DNA of 38,242 nt from an uncultured Clostridia bacterium (lineage in GTDB: Bacteria > Bacillota > Clostridia > Lachnospirales > Anaerotignaceae), in assembly GCA_944383885.1 (NCBI GenBank), contig CALWRF010000005.1, positions 1 through 38,242 of the forward strand, read 5' to 3'. The position numbers and the translations under genes were made by a program. The notes beneath the pieces are model-generated. The model searched no databases, was not told the DNA's origin, and was given only the letters and a program-made list of their open reading frames with translations. Below are positions 1 through 8,451 of the stretch, one piece after another (position 1 is the first letter of the stretch; each line of letters starts with the position of its first letter).

Positions 1-1
1 A

Positions 2-1240
2 AGGATTAAAGGTGAAAGTGTTGGTGGGTACGACGTTATATACGTGGTTGTTGAAGAAGGCGCGGTGTTCTGTGTGCCTGACAAAGACACTGTTTGCAGC
101 GGTGTTGTTATATATGTTGAAGACACAAGAAAAGCCCTTCTTGATTTGGCGTCTTTTTACAGGGGATTATTTGATATTAAAGTCTGCGCCGTAACAGGCA
201 GTGTAGGCAAAACAACAACAAAAGACATGATTGCCTCTGTTTTAAGCCAAAAGTATAACACACTTAAAACACAAGGAAATTTTAATAACGATATAGGTCT
301 TCCTCTTACTGTTTTTAATCTTGAAGAAGAACATCAGGCGGCGGTTTTTGAAATGGGCATGAATAATTTTGGCGAAATAAGCCGTTTAACGGCGGTTGGC
401 AGACCTGATGTTGCTGTTATTACAAATGTCGGTGTTTCTCATATTGAAAATTTAGGCAGCCGTGAGGGAATACTTAAAGCCAAGTGCGAAATATTTGAGT
501 CCATGGACAAAAACGGCATTGCCGTATTAAACGGCGATAATGATATGCTCTCTACCCTTAAAGGCAAAGAAAAGCTTAAAACAATCTGGTTCGGCATTGA
601 AGATAAAAGCGGTTTTTACGCGGATAACATTATGGAAAAGGGCATTGACGGTGTATCATGCTCTATCCATTACAAAGAAAAGAGCGTTGACGTTAATATT
701 TCTGTTCCGGGAAAGCACATGGTGCTTAACGCGCTTGCAGCCGCGGCTGTAGGATACTGTTTTGGTTTAAGTATGGAAGAAATAAAAAAAGGCATTGAAG
801 GCTTTGCGCCTACAGGCATGAGAATGGAAATTAAAAAAATGCCTTGCGGCGTTACTCTTATAAACGACTCATATAATGCAAACCCGGTTTCAACAAAGGC
901 GGCTGTTGACGTTCTATCGAAAAGCGAAGGCGTTAAAACTGCTGTTTTGGGGGACATGCTGGAGCTTGGCGCATTTGCGGAAAAGCTGCATTTTGAAACA
1001 GGTGAGTACGCGGCGCAAAAAGGAATAGACAATATAATCTGCATAGGCGAAATTTCCCAAAATATGTATAAAGGCGCCCTTTCTGTTAAAAAAGAGGGAG
1101 TTAAGTATTTTAAATCGCTTGATGAATTTTTTGATAATGGTTTTAATGATTTACTTATAAACGAAAGTACAATGCTTATTAAGGCATCGCACTCAATGGC
1201 TTTTGAAAAAATTGCTGAAAGACTGCAAGGGGTGAAATAA
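2..1240 (+). CDS. murF: UDP-N-acetylmuramoyl-tripeptide--D-alanyl-D-alanine ligase (MurF), 5' truncated by window
   Basis: Adds D-Ala-D-Ala to the UDP-MurNAc-tripeptide with ATP, the last cytoplasmic step in making the peptidoglycan pentapeptide. The reading frame is open to the left edge (visible start R-I-K-G-E-S-V-G-G-Y-D), so the gene begins upstream and roughly 50 N-terminal residues are missing; the GTG at 44 is internal. Mur ligase marks are clear: ATP P-loop GSVGKTTT (nt about 197-220), GNFNNDIGLPLT, EMGMNNFGEI, the NVGVSHIENLGS block, and in the C-terminal domain NDSYNANP and LGDMLELG. The stop lies one base before mraY, which points to translational coupling in the murF-mraY-murD-ftsW run. 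The product is unambiguous; only the start is unseen. Confidence 0.97.
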   Translation, partial: RIKGESVGGYDVIYVVVEEGAVFCVPDKDTVCSGVVIYVEDTRKALLDLASFYRGLFDIKVCAVTGSVGKTTTKDMIASVLSQKYNTLKTQGNFNNDIGLPLTVFNLEEEHQAAVFEMGMNNFGEISRLTAVGRPDVAVITNVGVSHIENLGSREGILKAKCEIFESMDKNGIAVLNGDNDMLSTLKGKEKLKTIWFGIEDKSGFYADNIMEKGIDGVSCSIHYKEKSVDVNISVPGKHMVLNALAAAAVGYCFGLSMEEIKKGIEGFAPTGMRMEIKKMPCGVTLINDSYNANPVSTKAAVDVLSKSEGVKTAVLGDMLELGAFAEKLHFETGEYAAQKGIDNIICIGEISQNMYKGALSVKKEGVKYFKSLDEFFDNGFNDLLINESTMLIKASHSMAFEKIAERLQGVK

Positions 1241-1241
1241 A

Positions 1242-2216
1242 ATGGAATTAATGAGATATTCCATATATGCTGTTATAATTTCTTTTATTGTTGGGGTTAT
1301 ACTATGCCCGGCGCTTATACCGGTGCTTCACAGACTTAAATACGGTCAGACAGAAAGGGCAGACGGACCGCAGAGCCATCTAAAAAAAAGCGGCACGCCT
1401 ACAATGGGCGGTATTGCCATACTTGGAGCGCTTTTAATATCAAGCATGTTTTTTGTCCGCAATAATAACGACGGACTTGTAGTGCTTGTTGTAACTGTTG
1501 CATTTGGGATAATAGGCTTTATAGACGACTACATTAAAGTAGTTAAAAAGCGCTCTTTAGGTCTTAGGGCATACCAGAAGATAGTGCTTCAGTTTATTGT
1601 TTTTATATTCTTTGCTTACTACATGTATAAAACAAATGTAGGCACAAAAATATATATTCCGTTTACAGACGGATATATGCTTGATTTAAAAATTATTTAC
1701 TGGCCGTTTATGTTTTTTGTGCTTTTGGGCACGGTAAACGGTGTAAATCTTACTGACGGTCTTGACGGTCTTGCCGGTGGTGTTACAATGATTGTAGCGG
1801 CGTTTTTTCTTGTGGAAGCATGGGCAATGTCAAACGGAATATCAATGATTTCAGGCGCGGTAATAGGAAGCCTTTTCGCATTTCTTATATTTAACGCTTA
1901 TCCGGCTAAAGTATTTATGGGCGATACAGGCTCTCTTGCCTTAGGCGGCTTTGTAGCGGCTTCCGCACTGCTTTTAAAAATGCCTGTTTTTATTATTTTA
2001 GTAGGATTTATATATCTGTGCGAGTCGATTTCGGTAATAATACAGGTGCTTTATTTTAAGGCTACAGGCGGAAAGAGATTTTTCAAAATGGCGCCTATAC
2101 ATCACCATTTTGAACTTTGCGGCTGGAGCGAAACAAAAATAGTATTTGTGTTCTATATAATTACGGCACTTATGTGCCTTATAGCTTTTTTGGGAAGCTC
2201 ATTTATATTCGTTTAA
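1242..2216 (+). CDS. mraY: Phospho-N-acetylmuramoyl-pentapeptide transferase (MraY)
   Basis: Integral membrane enzyme that moves phospho-MurNAc-pentapeptide from UDP to undecaprenyl phosphate, giving lipid I. 324 residues, normal for the family, with about ten hydrophobic segments. Signature blocks are present: GTPTMGG near residue 51, the aspartate pair in GFIDDYIKV (D95, D96), NLTDGLDGLAGG (about 169-180) and the histidine motif HHHFELCGW (about 287-295). The ATG is one base after the murF stop and uses an AAGGGGTG ribosome site lying inside the end of murF. Confidence 0.98.
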   Translation: MELMRYSIYAVIISFIVGVILCPALIPVLHRLKYGQTERADGPQSHLKKSGTPTMGGIAILGALLISSMFFVRNNNDGLVVLVVTVAFGIIGFIDDYIKVVKKRSLGLRAYQKIVLQFIVFIFFAYYMYKTNVGTKIYIPFTDGYMLDLKIIYWPFMFFVLLGTVNGVNLTDGLDGLAGGVTMIVAAFFLVEAWAMSNGISMISGAVIGSLFAFLIFNAYPAKVFMGDTGSLALGGFVAASALLLKMPVFIILVGFIYLCESISVIIQVLYFKATGGKRFFKMAPIHHHFELCGWSETKIVFVFYIITALMCLIAFLGSSFIFV

Positions 2217-2237
2217 TATGGAAGGAAGTATTGTGAC

Positions 2238-3590
2238 ATGGAATTTAAAGGCAGGAAAGCTCTTGTGTGCGGTATGGCAAAAAGCGGTATTTCAGCTGCG
2301 GAACTTTTAAAAAAACTTGGCTGTTCTGTTACGTTGCAGGACTTGAAAAAAGAGGAAGAAATGGGTGATGTTTCTGATTTAAAAAATCAGGGCATAGAGC
2401 TTTATCTTGGCAGCAATCCTGATGATATAGTTGCTGGTTTTGATTTTGTTGTTTTAAGCCCGGGCATACCTTGTGATTTACCTTTTATATATAAGGCGAG
2501 GGAGGCAAATATACCTGTAATAAGCGAAGTTGAGCTTTCATACAGGCTTACCCCATGCCCTATAGCCGCCATAACCGGCACAAACGGCAAGACTACAACT
2601 ACAACTCTTGCAGGTGAAATGTTTAAAACTCAGTATAAAAACTGTGCGGTTGTAGGAAATATAGGCGTGCCTTATTCATCTGAGGTTGGGCGCTTAACAA
2701 AAGACGACTATGTAGTAGCCGAAATAAGCAGCTTCCAGTTGGAAACAGCTGTTGAATTCCACCCGCATATAAGCGCTGTTTTAAACATAACTCCGGACCA
2801 TTTAAACAGGCATAAAACACTCGAAAACTACATAAGAATGAAAGAAAGAGTATTTGCCAAACAAAATGAAAAAGACTTTTGCGTGCTTAATTATGAAGAT
2901 GAAACAACAAGAAAAATGGCTGAAAAAACAAAGGCAAAAGTTGTATTCTTTTCAAGCAAAAGGCGTGTTGAAGACGGAATTTTCCTAAAGGGAAAAGATA
3001 TTATAATAAACCGGGACGGCAAAGACACAAAACTAATATCAACAGATGATTTAAAGATACTTGGTATACACAATTACGAAAATGTAATGGCTTCTTCGGC
3101 AATAGCCCTATGCGGTGGAATAAGCGTTGAAAACATTGTAAATGTGCTTAAAAATTTTGCCGGGGTAGAGCACAGGATAGAGTTTGTTAAAACAGTAAAT
3201 GGTGTTGATTATTACAATGACTCGAAAGGCACTAATACCGACGCGGCTATAAGAGGCGTTATGGCTATGGTTAAGCCTTGCGTGCTTATAGGCGGCGGAT
3301 ATGACAAAGGCTCGGAATATGACGACTGGGTTGAAAAGTTTGAAGGCAGAGTTAAAAAGCTTGTATTAATAGGCGTAACTGCAAAAAAAATAGCCCAGTG
3401 CTGTGATAAACATAATTTTAAGGATTACTGCTTTGCTGACAGCCTTGAGCAGGCAGTAGATATATGCCAAAAAACAGCCAAAAGCGGTGACTGTGTCCTT
3501 CTTTCGCCTGCATGTGCAAGCTGGGATATGTTTAAAAGCTATGAGCAGCGTGGCGAGATATTTAAGGACTTGGTTAATAAAATTAAGTAA
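2238..3590 (+). CDS. murD: UDP-N-acetylmuramoyl-L-alanine--D-glutamate ligase (MurD)
   Basis: Cytoplasmic ATP-dependent ligase that adds D-glutamate to UDP-MurNAc-L-Ala. 450 residues, usual length. It opens with a Rossmann-type N-terminal domain (KALVCGMAKSG), has the ATP P-loop GTNGKTTTT at 114-122, the central-domain blocks EISSFQLE and NITPDHLNRH, and the C-terminal blocks YNDSKGTN and SPACASWDMF. The ATG follows GGAAGG with suitable spacing, 21 bases after the mraY stop, so it belongs to the same operon. Confidence 0.98.
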   Translation: MEFKGRKALVCGMAKSGISAAELLKKLGCSVTLQDLKKEEEMGDVSDLKNQGIELYLGSNPDDIVAGFDFVVLSPGIPCDLPFIYKAREANIPVISEVELSYRLTPCPIAAITGTNGKTTTTTLAGEMFKTQYKNCAVVGNIGVPYSSEVGRLTKDDYVVAEISSFQLETAVEFHPHISAVLNITPDHLNRHKTLENYIRMKERVFAKQNEKDFCVLNYEDETTRKMAEKTKAKVVFFSSKRRVEDGIFLKGKDIIINRDGKDTKLISTDDLKILGIHNYENVMASSAIALCGGISVENIVNVLKNFAGVEHRIEFVKTVNGVDYYNDSKGTNTDAAIRGVMAMVKPCVLIGGGYDKGSEYDDWVEKFEGRVKKLVLIGVTAKKIAQCCDKHNFKDYCFADSLEQAVDICQKTAKSGDCVLLSPACASWDMFKSYEQRGEIFKDLVNKIK

Positions 3591-3629
3591 TTTTCAGCAT
3601 ATATAAGTTTTTAATGGAGGAAATATGGC

Positions 3630-4799
3630 TTGAGAACAGGAAATTTAAGAAATTCAAGTTCAGTCAGAAGGCATAACGAATATGGAATAAAACGAAAGAA
3701 AAGGAACCAGGCTTTTGATATTACGCTTCTTTTTGTTATTATTCTTCTGCTTCTTTTTGGTCTTGTAATGGTATTCAGCTCAAGCTATTACTACACACTG
3801 ACAAGGGCAAAGTTTAATAACGATATGTATTATTTTGTTAAGCGTCAGGCGGTATGGACTGTTTTAGGCGTAATAGCAATGACTTTTTTTATTAACTTCC
3901 CGTATAAGTTTTTAAGGCGGTTTACACTGCCGCTTTACATATTTACAAATTTATGCCTTATACTGGTGCTTATAGTTGGTCAGGACATTAACGGTTCTAA
4001 AAGATGGCTTGGTGTAGGACCTATAGGTTTTCAGCCTTCGGAAGTGGCAAAAATAGCCGTTATTATGTTTTTGTCCCATTATATAGTAACACATAAAGGC
4101 ATATTAAATACTACAAAAGGCTTTATACGCTGCTGTATCGTTTTAATAGTGCCGGTTGTGCTTGTTGCAATTGAAAACCTTAGTACAGCTATAGTTATAG
4201 CCGGCATAGGCATGGCTATACTTTTTGTGGCAAGCCCTAAAATATGGTACTTTATACTTGCCGGTATTTTGGCTGTTTTAGGCGGTACGGTAGCCATTAT
4301 GCTTCCGCAGTTTTCTTACAGGTTTGAACGTGTTAAGTACTGGCTTAATCCTTTTTTGGACCCTGATGACAAAGGCTATCAGATAATACAGTCCCTTTAC
4401 GCGGTTGCTTCCGGAGGGCTTTTCGGCTTAGGTCTTGGTCAAAGCCGGCAAAAGACGTATGTTCCGGAGCCGTATAATGATATTATATTCGCTATTATTT
4501 GTGAGGAACTGGGCATGGTAGGCGCTGCCATAGTAATTATACTTTTTGTGGTGCTTATCTGGCGCGGAATAAAAATAGCCATGAACTCGGACGACCTTTA
4601 CGGCTGCCTTGTAGCTGTAGGCATAGTAGCTCTTATAGGCATACAGGTTATAATAAATATAGCTGTTGCCACAAATTCTATGCCTAATACAGGTATGGCT
4701 CTGCCATTTATAAGTTACGGCGGTTCGGGTCTTTTATTTACGCTTTCAGCTATGGGTATTTTACTTAATATTTCAAAATACCAAAGAAACAGAAGATAA
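3630..4799 (+). CDS. ftsW: SEDS-family septal peptidoglycan glycosyltransferase FtsW
   Basis: Polytopic membrane polymerase of the SEDS family (FtsW/RodA/SpoVE), which extends glycan strands from lipid II at the septum. 389 residues with a basic cytoplasmic N-terminus (residues 1-27) and about ten membrane segments. Conserved stretches: NGSKRWLGVGPIGFQPSE, the YQIIQSLYAVASGGLFG loop and FISYGGSGLL near the C-terminus. The TTG start lies 9 bases after GGAGG (3616-3620); an ATG at 3625 sits only 4 bases from it and meets a stop after two codons. The dcw position after murD favours FtsW, but RodA or SpoVE cannot be excluded from sequence alone. murG, which often follows, is absent; a valS leader comes next with no terminator hairpin between. 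Confidence 0.9.
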   Translation: MRTGNLRNSSSVRRHNEYGIKRKKRNQAFDITLLFVIILLLLFGLVMVFSSSYYYTLTRAKFNNDMYYFVKRQAVWTVLGVIAMTFFINFPYKFLRRFTLPLYIFTNLCLILVLIVGQDINGSKRWLGVGPIGFQPSEVAKIAVIMFLSHYIVTHKGILNTTKGFIRCCIVLIVPVVLVAIENLSTAIVIAGIGMAILFVASPKIWYFILAGILAVLGGTVAIMLPQFSYRFERVKYWLNPFLDPDDKGYQIIQSLYAVASGGLFGLGLGQSRQKTYVPEPYNDIIFAIICEELGMVGAAIVIILFVVLIWRGIKIAMNSDDLYGCLVAVGIVALIGIQVIINIAVATNSMPNTGMALPFISYGGSGLLFTLSAMGILLNISKYQRNRR

Positions 4800-4806
4800 A
4801 AAGACC

Positions 4807-4838
4807 TTGACAAAAATTATTTTTTTTTATAGTATTAT
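4807..4838 (+). promoter_or_regulatory. Promoter of the valS T-box transcript
   Basis: TTGACA at 4807-4812 matches the -35 consensus exactly. An A/T-rich -10 follows: TAGTAT at 4830-4835 (17-base spacer) or TATTAT at 4833-4838 (20 bases). The -35 begins only 8 bases after the ftsW stop. Confidence 0.7.
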
Positions 4839-4857
4839 ATAAATTTACAAATATACG

Positions 4858-5107
4858 GCAAAAGCTTCGATTAAGAGGAGTAAGCGGAATAACCATTAAG
4901 AGAGAAAAATCCGTGGCTGAGAGATTTTTTATGAGTAAACCGCTGAAGGTAGCTTATGAGCTCCCGTTGTGAAATACAAGTAGCTTCGGGCGTTGCAGTT
5001 ACGTTACAGCTGATAGAGTGTCTGTTATATACAGAAATTAAGGTGGTACCGCGGGTTTTCGTCCTTACGCTGATTTATGTTGGCATAGGCGGAAACCCTT
5101 TTTTATT
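4858..5107 (+). promoter_or_regulatory. T-box riboswitch leader of valS
   Basis: Senses uncharged tRNA-Val and controls read-through into valS. The T-box core AAGGTGGTACCGCG is at 5040-5053, directly before the terminator. Stem I can be drawn from AGGAG (about 4875) and CTCCC (about 4961), with an inner AGCGG/CCGCT helix (around 4883 and 4940). The strand after that helix contains a GTA at 4949-4951 in the expected specifier loop, fitting valine and the gene controlled. The core is certain; the exact specifier position is inferred. Confidence 0.93.
5053..5107 (+). terminator. Regulated terminator of the valS T-box
   Basis: GGGTTTTCGTC (5053-5063) pairs with GGCGGAAACCC (5088-5098), allowing G-U pairs, for an 11-bp stem, followed by a run of T from 5099. 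Its left arm overlaps the T-box core, as needed for the terminator/antiterminator switch. Confidence 0.88.
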
Positions 5108-5185
5108 TGCTTTAAAAAAGAATGTGTTTATTTAAAATAAAATACCGTTATTGGTATTTGTATTTTGTCAGGAGGTTAAGCTTTT

Positions 5186-7825
5186 ATGATTAAAGAACTT
5201 GCTAAAGTTTACGACCCGTCTGTGGTTGAAGAACGTCTCTACAACAAGTGGCTTGAAAAAAAATATTTCCATGCAGAAGTTGATAAAACAAAAAAACCAT
5301 ATTCTATTGTAATGCCGCCGCCTAATATAACAGGACAGCTTCACATGGGTCACGCTTTGGATAATACTATTCAGGATATACTTATAAGATGGAAAAGAAT
5401 GTCAGGCTACAACACTCTTTGGGTTCCGGGCATAGACCACGCCAGTATTTCTACTGAAGTAAAGGTAGTGGCTCAAATGGCTAAAGAAGGTCTTAAAAAA
5501 GAAGACATTGGCCGTGAAAAATTCCTTGAAAGATGCTGGGCGTGGAAAGAACAGTACGGAAACATTATTCTTAACCAGCTAAGAAAGCTTGGCTCCAGCT
5601 GCGACTGGGACAGAGTACGCTTTACAATGGATAAAGGCTGTTCCGACGCCGTACTTGAAACATTTACACGTCTTTATAACAAAGGATATATTTATAAAGG
5701 CGAAAAGCTTATTAACTGGTGCCCTAAGTGTATGACAACAATTTCCGACGCTGAGGTTAACCACGAGGACAAAGAAGGGCATTTCTGGCACATTAAATAT
5801 CCTATTGCAGGTGAAGAAGGCAGATTTGTAGAGCTTGCTACAACAAGACCTGAAACAATGCTTGGCGATACTGCCGTGGCTGTTCACCCTGATGATGAAA
5901 GGTATAAAGATTTAGTAGGCAAATACGCCATTTTGCCTATAGTTAATAAAGAAATACCTATCATAGCCGACAGCTATGTAGACCGTGATTTTGGTACAGG
6001 CGTTGTTAAAATTACACCGGCGCATGACCCTAATGACTTTGAGGTTGGTGTAAGGCACAACCTTCCTCGGGTAAATGTAATGAATGATGACGGCACAATG
6101 AATGAAAATGCCGGTAAATATCAGGGTCTTGACAGATATGAAGCAAGGAAACAGATTGTAAAGCAGCTTGAGGACGAGGGTCTTCTTGTAAAGGTTGAAA
6201 ATATTACTCATGCTGTAGGCGTTCATGAAAGATGTGGGACAGTTGTTGAGCCGCTTATTAAAAAGCAGTGGTTTGTAAAAATGGACGAGCTTGCAAAGCC
6301 TGCCATTGAGTGTTTTGAAAAAGGCGAGTTAAGATTTATACCTGACAGGTTCGGCAAAATTTATCTCCACTGGCTTAATAATATACATGACTGGTGTATT
6401 TCAAGGCAGCTTTGGTGGGGTCACAGGATACCGGCTTATTACTGCGATAAATGCGGTGAGGTTGTAGTTTCAAAGGCTGTGCCGGATAAATGCCCTAAAT
6501 GCGGATGCACAAGTTTTAAACAGGACGAGGATACGCTTGATACATGGTTCTCATCTGCTTTATGGCCGTTTTCAACTTTAGGCTGGCCTGAAAAGACAGC
6601 AGAACTGGAGCAGTTTTACCCAACAAGCACAATGGTTACAGGCTATGACATAATTTTCTTCTGGGTTATAAGAATGGTATTTTCCGGTCTTGAACAAATG
6701 GGCGAGGTTCCTTTTAAAGATGTATACATTCATGGTCTTATAAGAGATGAACAGGGAAGAAAGTTTTCTAAATCCCTTGGAAACGGTATTGACCCTCTTG
6801 AGGTAATAAAAAAATACGGCGCCGACCCATTAAGGTTAATGCTTATAACAGGCAATTCAGCCGGAAATGACATGCGTTTCTTCTATGAAAGACTTGAAAA
6901 CAGCCGCAATTTCTTAAATAAGCTTTGGAACGCGTCAAGATTTATACTCATGAACCTTGATGAAGAGGAAAGCGATTCTTTAATTATGCTCACTCCTGCT
7001 GATAAGTGGATTATTTCAAAAGTAAATACACTTGCTAAAGAAGTTGAGGAGAACCTTGAAAACTATGACCTTGGTCTTGCGGCAGATAAAATAGAGGATT
7101 TCCTTTGGGACGAGTACTGCGACTGGTATATTGAAATGGTTAAGCCGCGTCTTTACAACAAAGACGACAAGACACGCAAGGCTGCTCTTTGGACACTTAA
7201 AGAAGTGCTTATAAATGCCCTTAAACTCCTCCATCCGTTTATGCCGTTTATAACAGAGGAGCTTTTTACAAACCTTCAAAGCAAGGAAGAAACAATAATG
7301 CTTTCCAAATGGCCTGAGTACCGTGAGGAATGGAACTTTAAAGACGAGGAAAAAGAAATTGACGAGATTAAAGAGGCTGTCAGGGCTATAAGAAATGTCC
7401 GCGCTGAGATGAATGTTGTGCCTTCTAAGAAAACTAAGGTTTATGTTGTTTCCGATGACGAATATGTAAGAATGGTATTTAAAAGAAGCGAAGTATTCTT
7501 TAAAACACTTGCTTATGCCAGCGAAGTTTATGTTCAGGAAGACAAAAACGGCATAGGCGACGACGCTGTTTCATGCGTAATTCATAACGCTACTATTTAT
7601 ATGCCTTTTGCTGAGTTAGTTGATGTAGCTAAAGAGCTTGAAAGACTAAACGGCGAAAAAGCTAAAATGCTTAAAGAAATAGAGCGTGTTGAAAAGAAAC
7701 TTTCAAACAAAAGCTTTGTAGATAAAGCGCCTCAGAAAGTAGTAGATGAGGAAAGGGCTAAAGGAGAAAAATACAAAGACATGTTAAAACAAATTGAGGA
7801 AAGAATTTCACAAATGTCGAAATAA
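5186..7825 (+). CDS. valS: Valyl-tRNA synthetase (ValRS)
   Basis: Class I synthetase charging tRNA-Val in the cytoplasm. 879 residues, normal length. The HIGH-type motif is HMGH (53-56) after PPPNITGQL, and the KMSKS-type motif is KFSKS (526-530). The inserted editing domain contains TTRPETMLGDTAVAVHP and the GTGVVKITPAHDPNDFEVG block. Cys pairs suggest zinc sites (CPKC near 180; CDKC and CPKCGC near 425-445). An anticodon-binding domain with DWYIEMVKPRLY and a C-terminal coiled coil (about 810-879) complete the protein. The ATG follows AGGAGG with good spacing. A T-box leader controls it and a strong terminator ends the unit, so it is monocistronic. Confidence 0.98.
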   Translation: MIKELAKVYDPSVVEERLYNKWLEKKYFHAEVDKTKKPYSIVMPPPNITGQLHMGHALDNTIQDILIRWKRMSGYNTLWVPGIDHASISTEVKVVAQMAKEGLKKEDIGREKFLERCWAWKEQYGNIILNQLRKLGSSCDWDRVRFTMDKGCSDAVLETFTRLYNKGYIYKGEKLINWCPKCMTTISDAEVNHEDKEGHFWHIKYPIAGEEGRFVELATTRPETMLGDTAVAVHPDDERYKDLVGKYAILPIVNKEIPIIADSYVDRDFGTGVVKITPAHDPNDFEVGVRHNLPRVNVMNDDGTMNENAGKYQGLDRYEARKQIVKQLEDEGLLVKVENITHAVGVHERCGTVVEPLIKKQWFVKMDELAKPAIECFEKGELRFIPDRFGKIYLHWLNNIHDWCISRQLWWGHRIPAYYCDKCGEVVVSKAVPDKCPKCGCTSFKQDEDTLDTWFSSALWPFSTLGWPEKTAELEQFYPTSTMVTGYDIIFFWVIRMVFSGLEQMGEVPFKDVYIHGLIRDEQGRKFSKSLGNGIDPLEVIKKYGADPLRLMLITGNSAGNDMRFFYERLENSRNFLNKLWNASRFILMNLDEEESDSLIMLTPADKWIISKVNTLAKEVEENLENYDLGLAADKIEDFLWDEYCDWYIEMVKPRLYNKDDKTRKAALWTLKEVLINALKLLHPFMPFITEELFTNLQSKEETIMLSKWPEYREEWNFKDEEKEIDEIKEAVRAIRNVRAEMNVVPSKKTKVYVVSDDEYVRMVFKRSEVFFKTLAYASEVYVQEDKNGIGDDAVSCVIHNATIYMPFAELVDVAKELERLNGEKAKMLKEIERVEKKLSNKSFVDKAPQKVVDEERAKGEKYKDMLKQIEERISQMSK

Positions 7826-7862
7826 ATAAAAATATTTTATTTTTTAGCCAATATTATTAAAT

Positions 7863-7912
7863 AAAGAGCGTGGAGTTATTTTATTAAATAAATCCATGCT
7901 CTTTTTGTTTTA
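7863..7912 (+). terminator. Intrinsic terminator after valS
   Basis: AAAGAGCGTGGA (7863-7874) pairs with TCCATGCTCTTT (7893-7904) over 12 bp with one G-U pair, followed by a T-rich tract. Confidence 0.92.
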
Positions 7913-8003
7913 TTTATACTTTGATTTAATTAAAACGGTAATAAAATAATATAAAACCGCATTTATAATATTTAAGAATTAAAAACTTAAAATAAATTTA
8001 ATT

Positions 8004-8021
8004 TTGTGACTTTTGCCACAG
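8004..8021 (+). promoter_or_regulatory. Rex-like palindrome upstream of trxA
   Basis: TTGTGACTTTTGCCACAG is an imperfect palindrome resembling the Rex consensus (TTGTGAA-W4-TTCACAA). The left half-site TTGTGA is exact; the right half-site CCACAG departs from TCACAA at two positions. It lies about 20 bases before a TATAAT at 8041-8046, so a bound protein would cover the -35 region. Rex senses NADH/NAD+. A Crp/Fnr-type protein could use a related site, so the identity is inference. Confidence 0.45.
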
Positions 8022-8099
8022 TTTTATTTTGATTTAAGGATATAATAATAATCAAGAAACATAAATATATATAAGTTGATTAGTGAAAGGAGAATAAAT

Positions 8100-8417
8100 A
8101 TGTCAGTATTAAATGTTACAAATACAAATTTCAATAATATATTAAGTTCTGATAAACCGGTATTAGTTGAGTTTTCAGCTCCATGGTGCGTATACTGCCG
8201 CAGACTTGAGCCTGCTGTTGAGCGTACATCAGAAAAAATGGCAGACAAAATAACAGTTGCTCAGGTTAATATTGATGACATGCCTGAGATTGCCGCAAAA
8301 TACGGCATTGACACAATTCCTTCACTTATGTTATTTAAAAACGGAACTCATGGCGAAAAATTAGTTGGACCGCCTTCACAGAGTGCAGTTGAGGATTGGA
8401 TTAACAGGCAGCTTTAA
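8100..8417 (+). CDS. trxA: Thioredoxin with a CVYC active site
   Basis: Small cytoplasmic disulfide reductase, 105 residues, the usual thioredoxin length. The fold marks are present: PVLVEFSAPWC leading to the active site C30-V31-Y32-C33, and the cis-proline loop DTIPSLMLF (P74). The active site is CVYC, not the classic CGPC; these two inner residues tune redox potential, so the protein may be less reducing than standard thioredoxin. CPYC would suggest glutaredoxin, but length, the WC context and the neighbour favour thioredoxin. The ATG at 8100 follows AAAGGAG by 7 bases; an in-frame TTG at 8076 has no ribosome site. trxB follows 34 bases later, forming an operon. Confidence 0.92.
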   Translation: MSVLNVTNTNFNNILSSDKPVLVEFSAPWCVYCRRLEPAVERTSEKMADKITVAQVNIDDMPEIAAKYGIDTIPSLMLFKNGTHGEKLVGPPSQSAVEDWINRQL

Positions 8418-8451
8418 TTTTTCAGCCTGAAAAGAAATGGAGGTCTGCCAA

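Noticed and set aside
8100..8417. Glutaredoxin instead of thioredoxin
   Set aside because: CVYC resembles CPYC, but the 105-residue length, the A-P-W-C context, the DTIPSLMLF cis-Pro loop and the adjacent trxB all fit thioredoxin.
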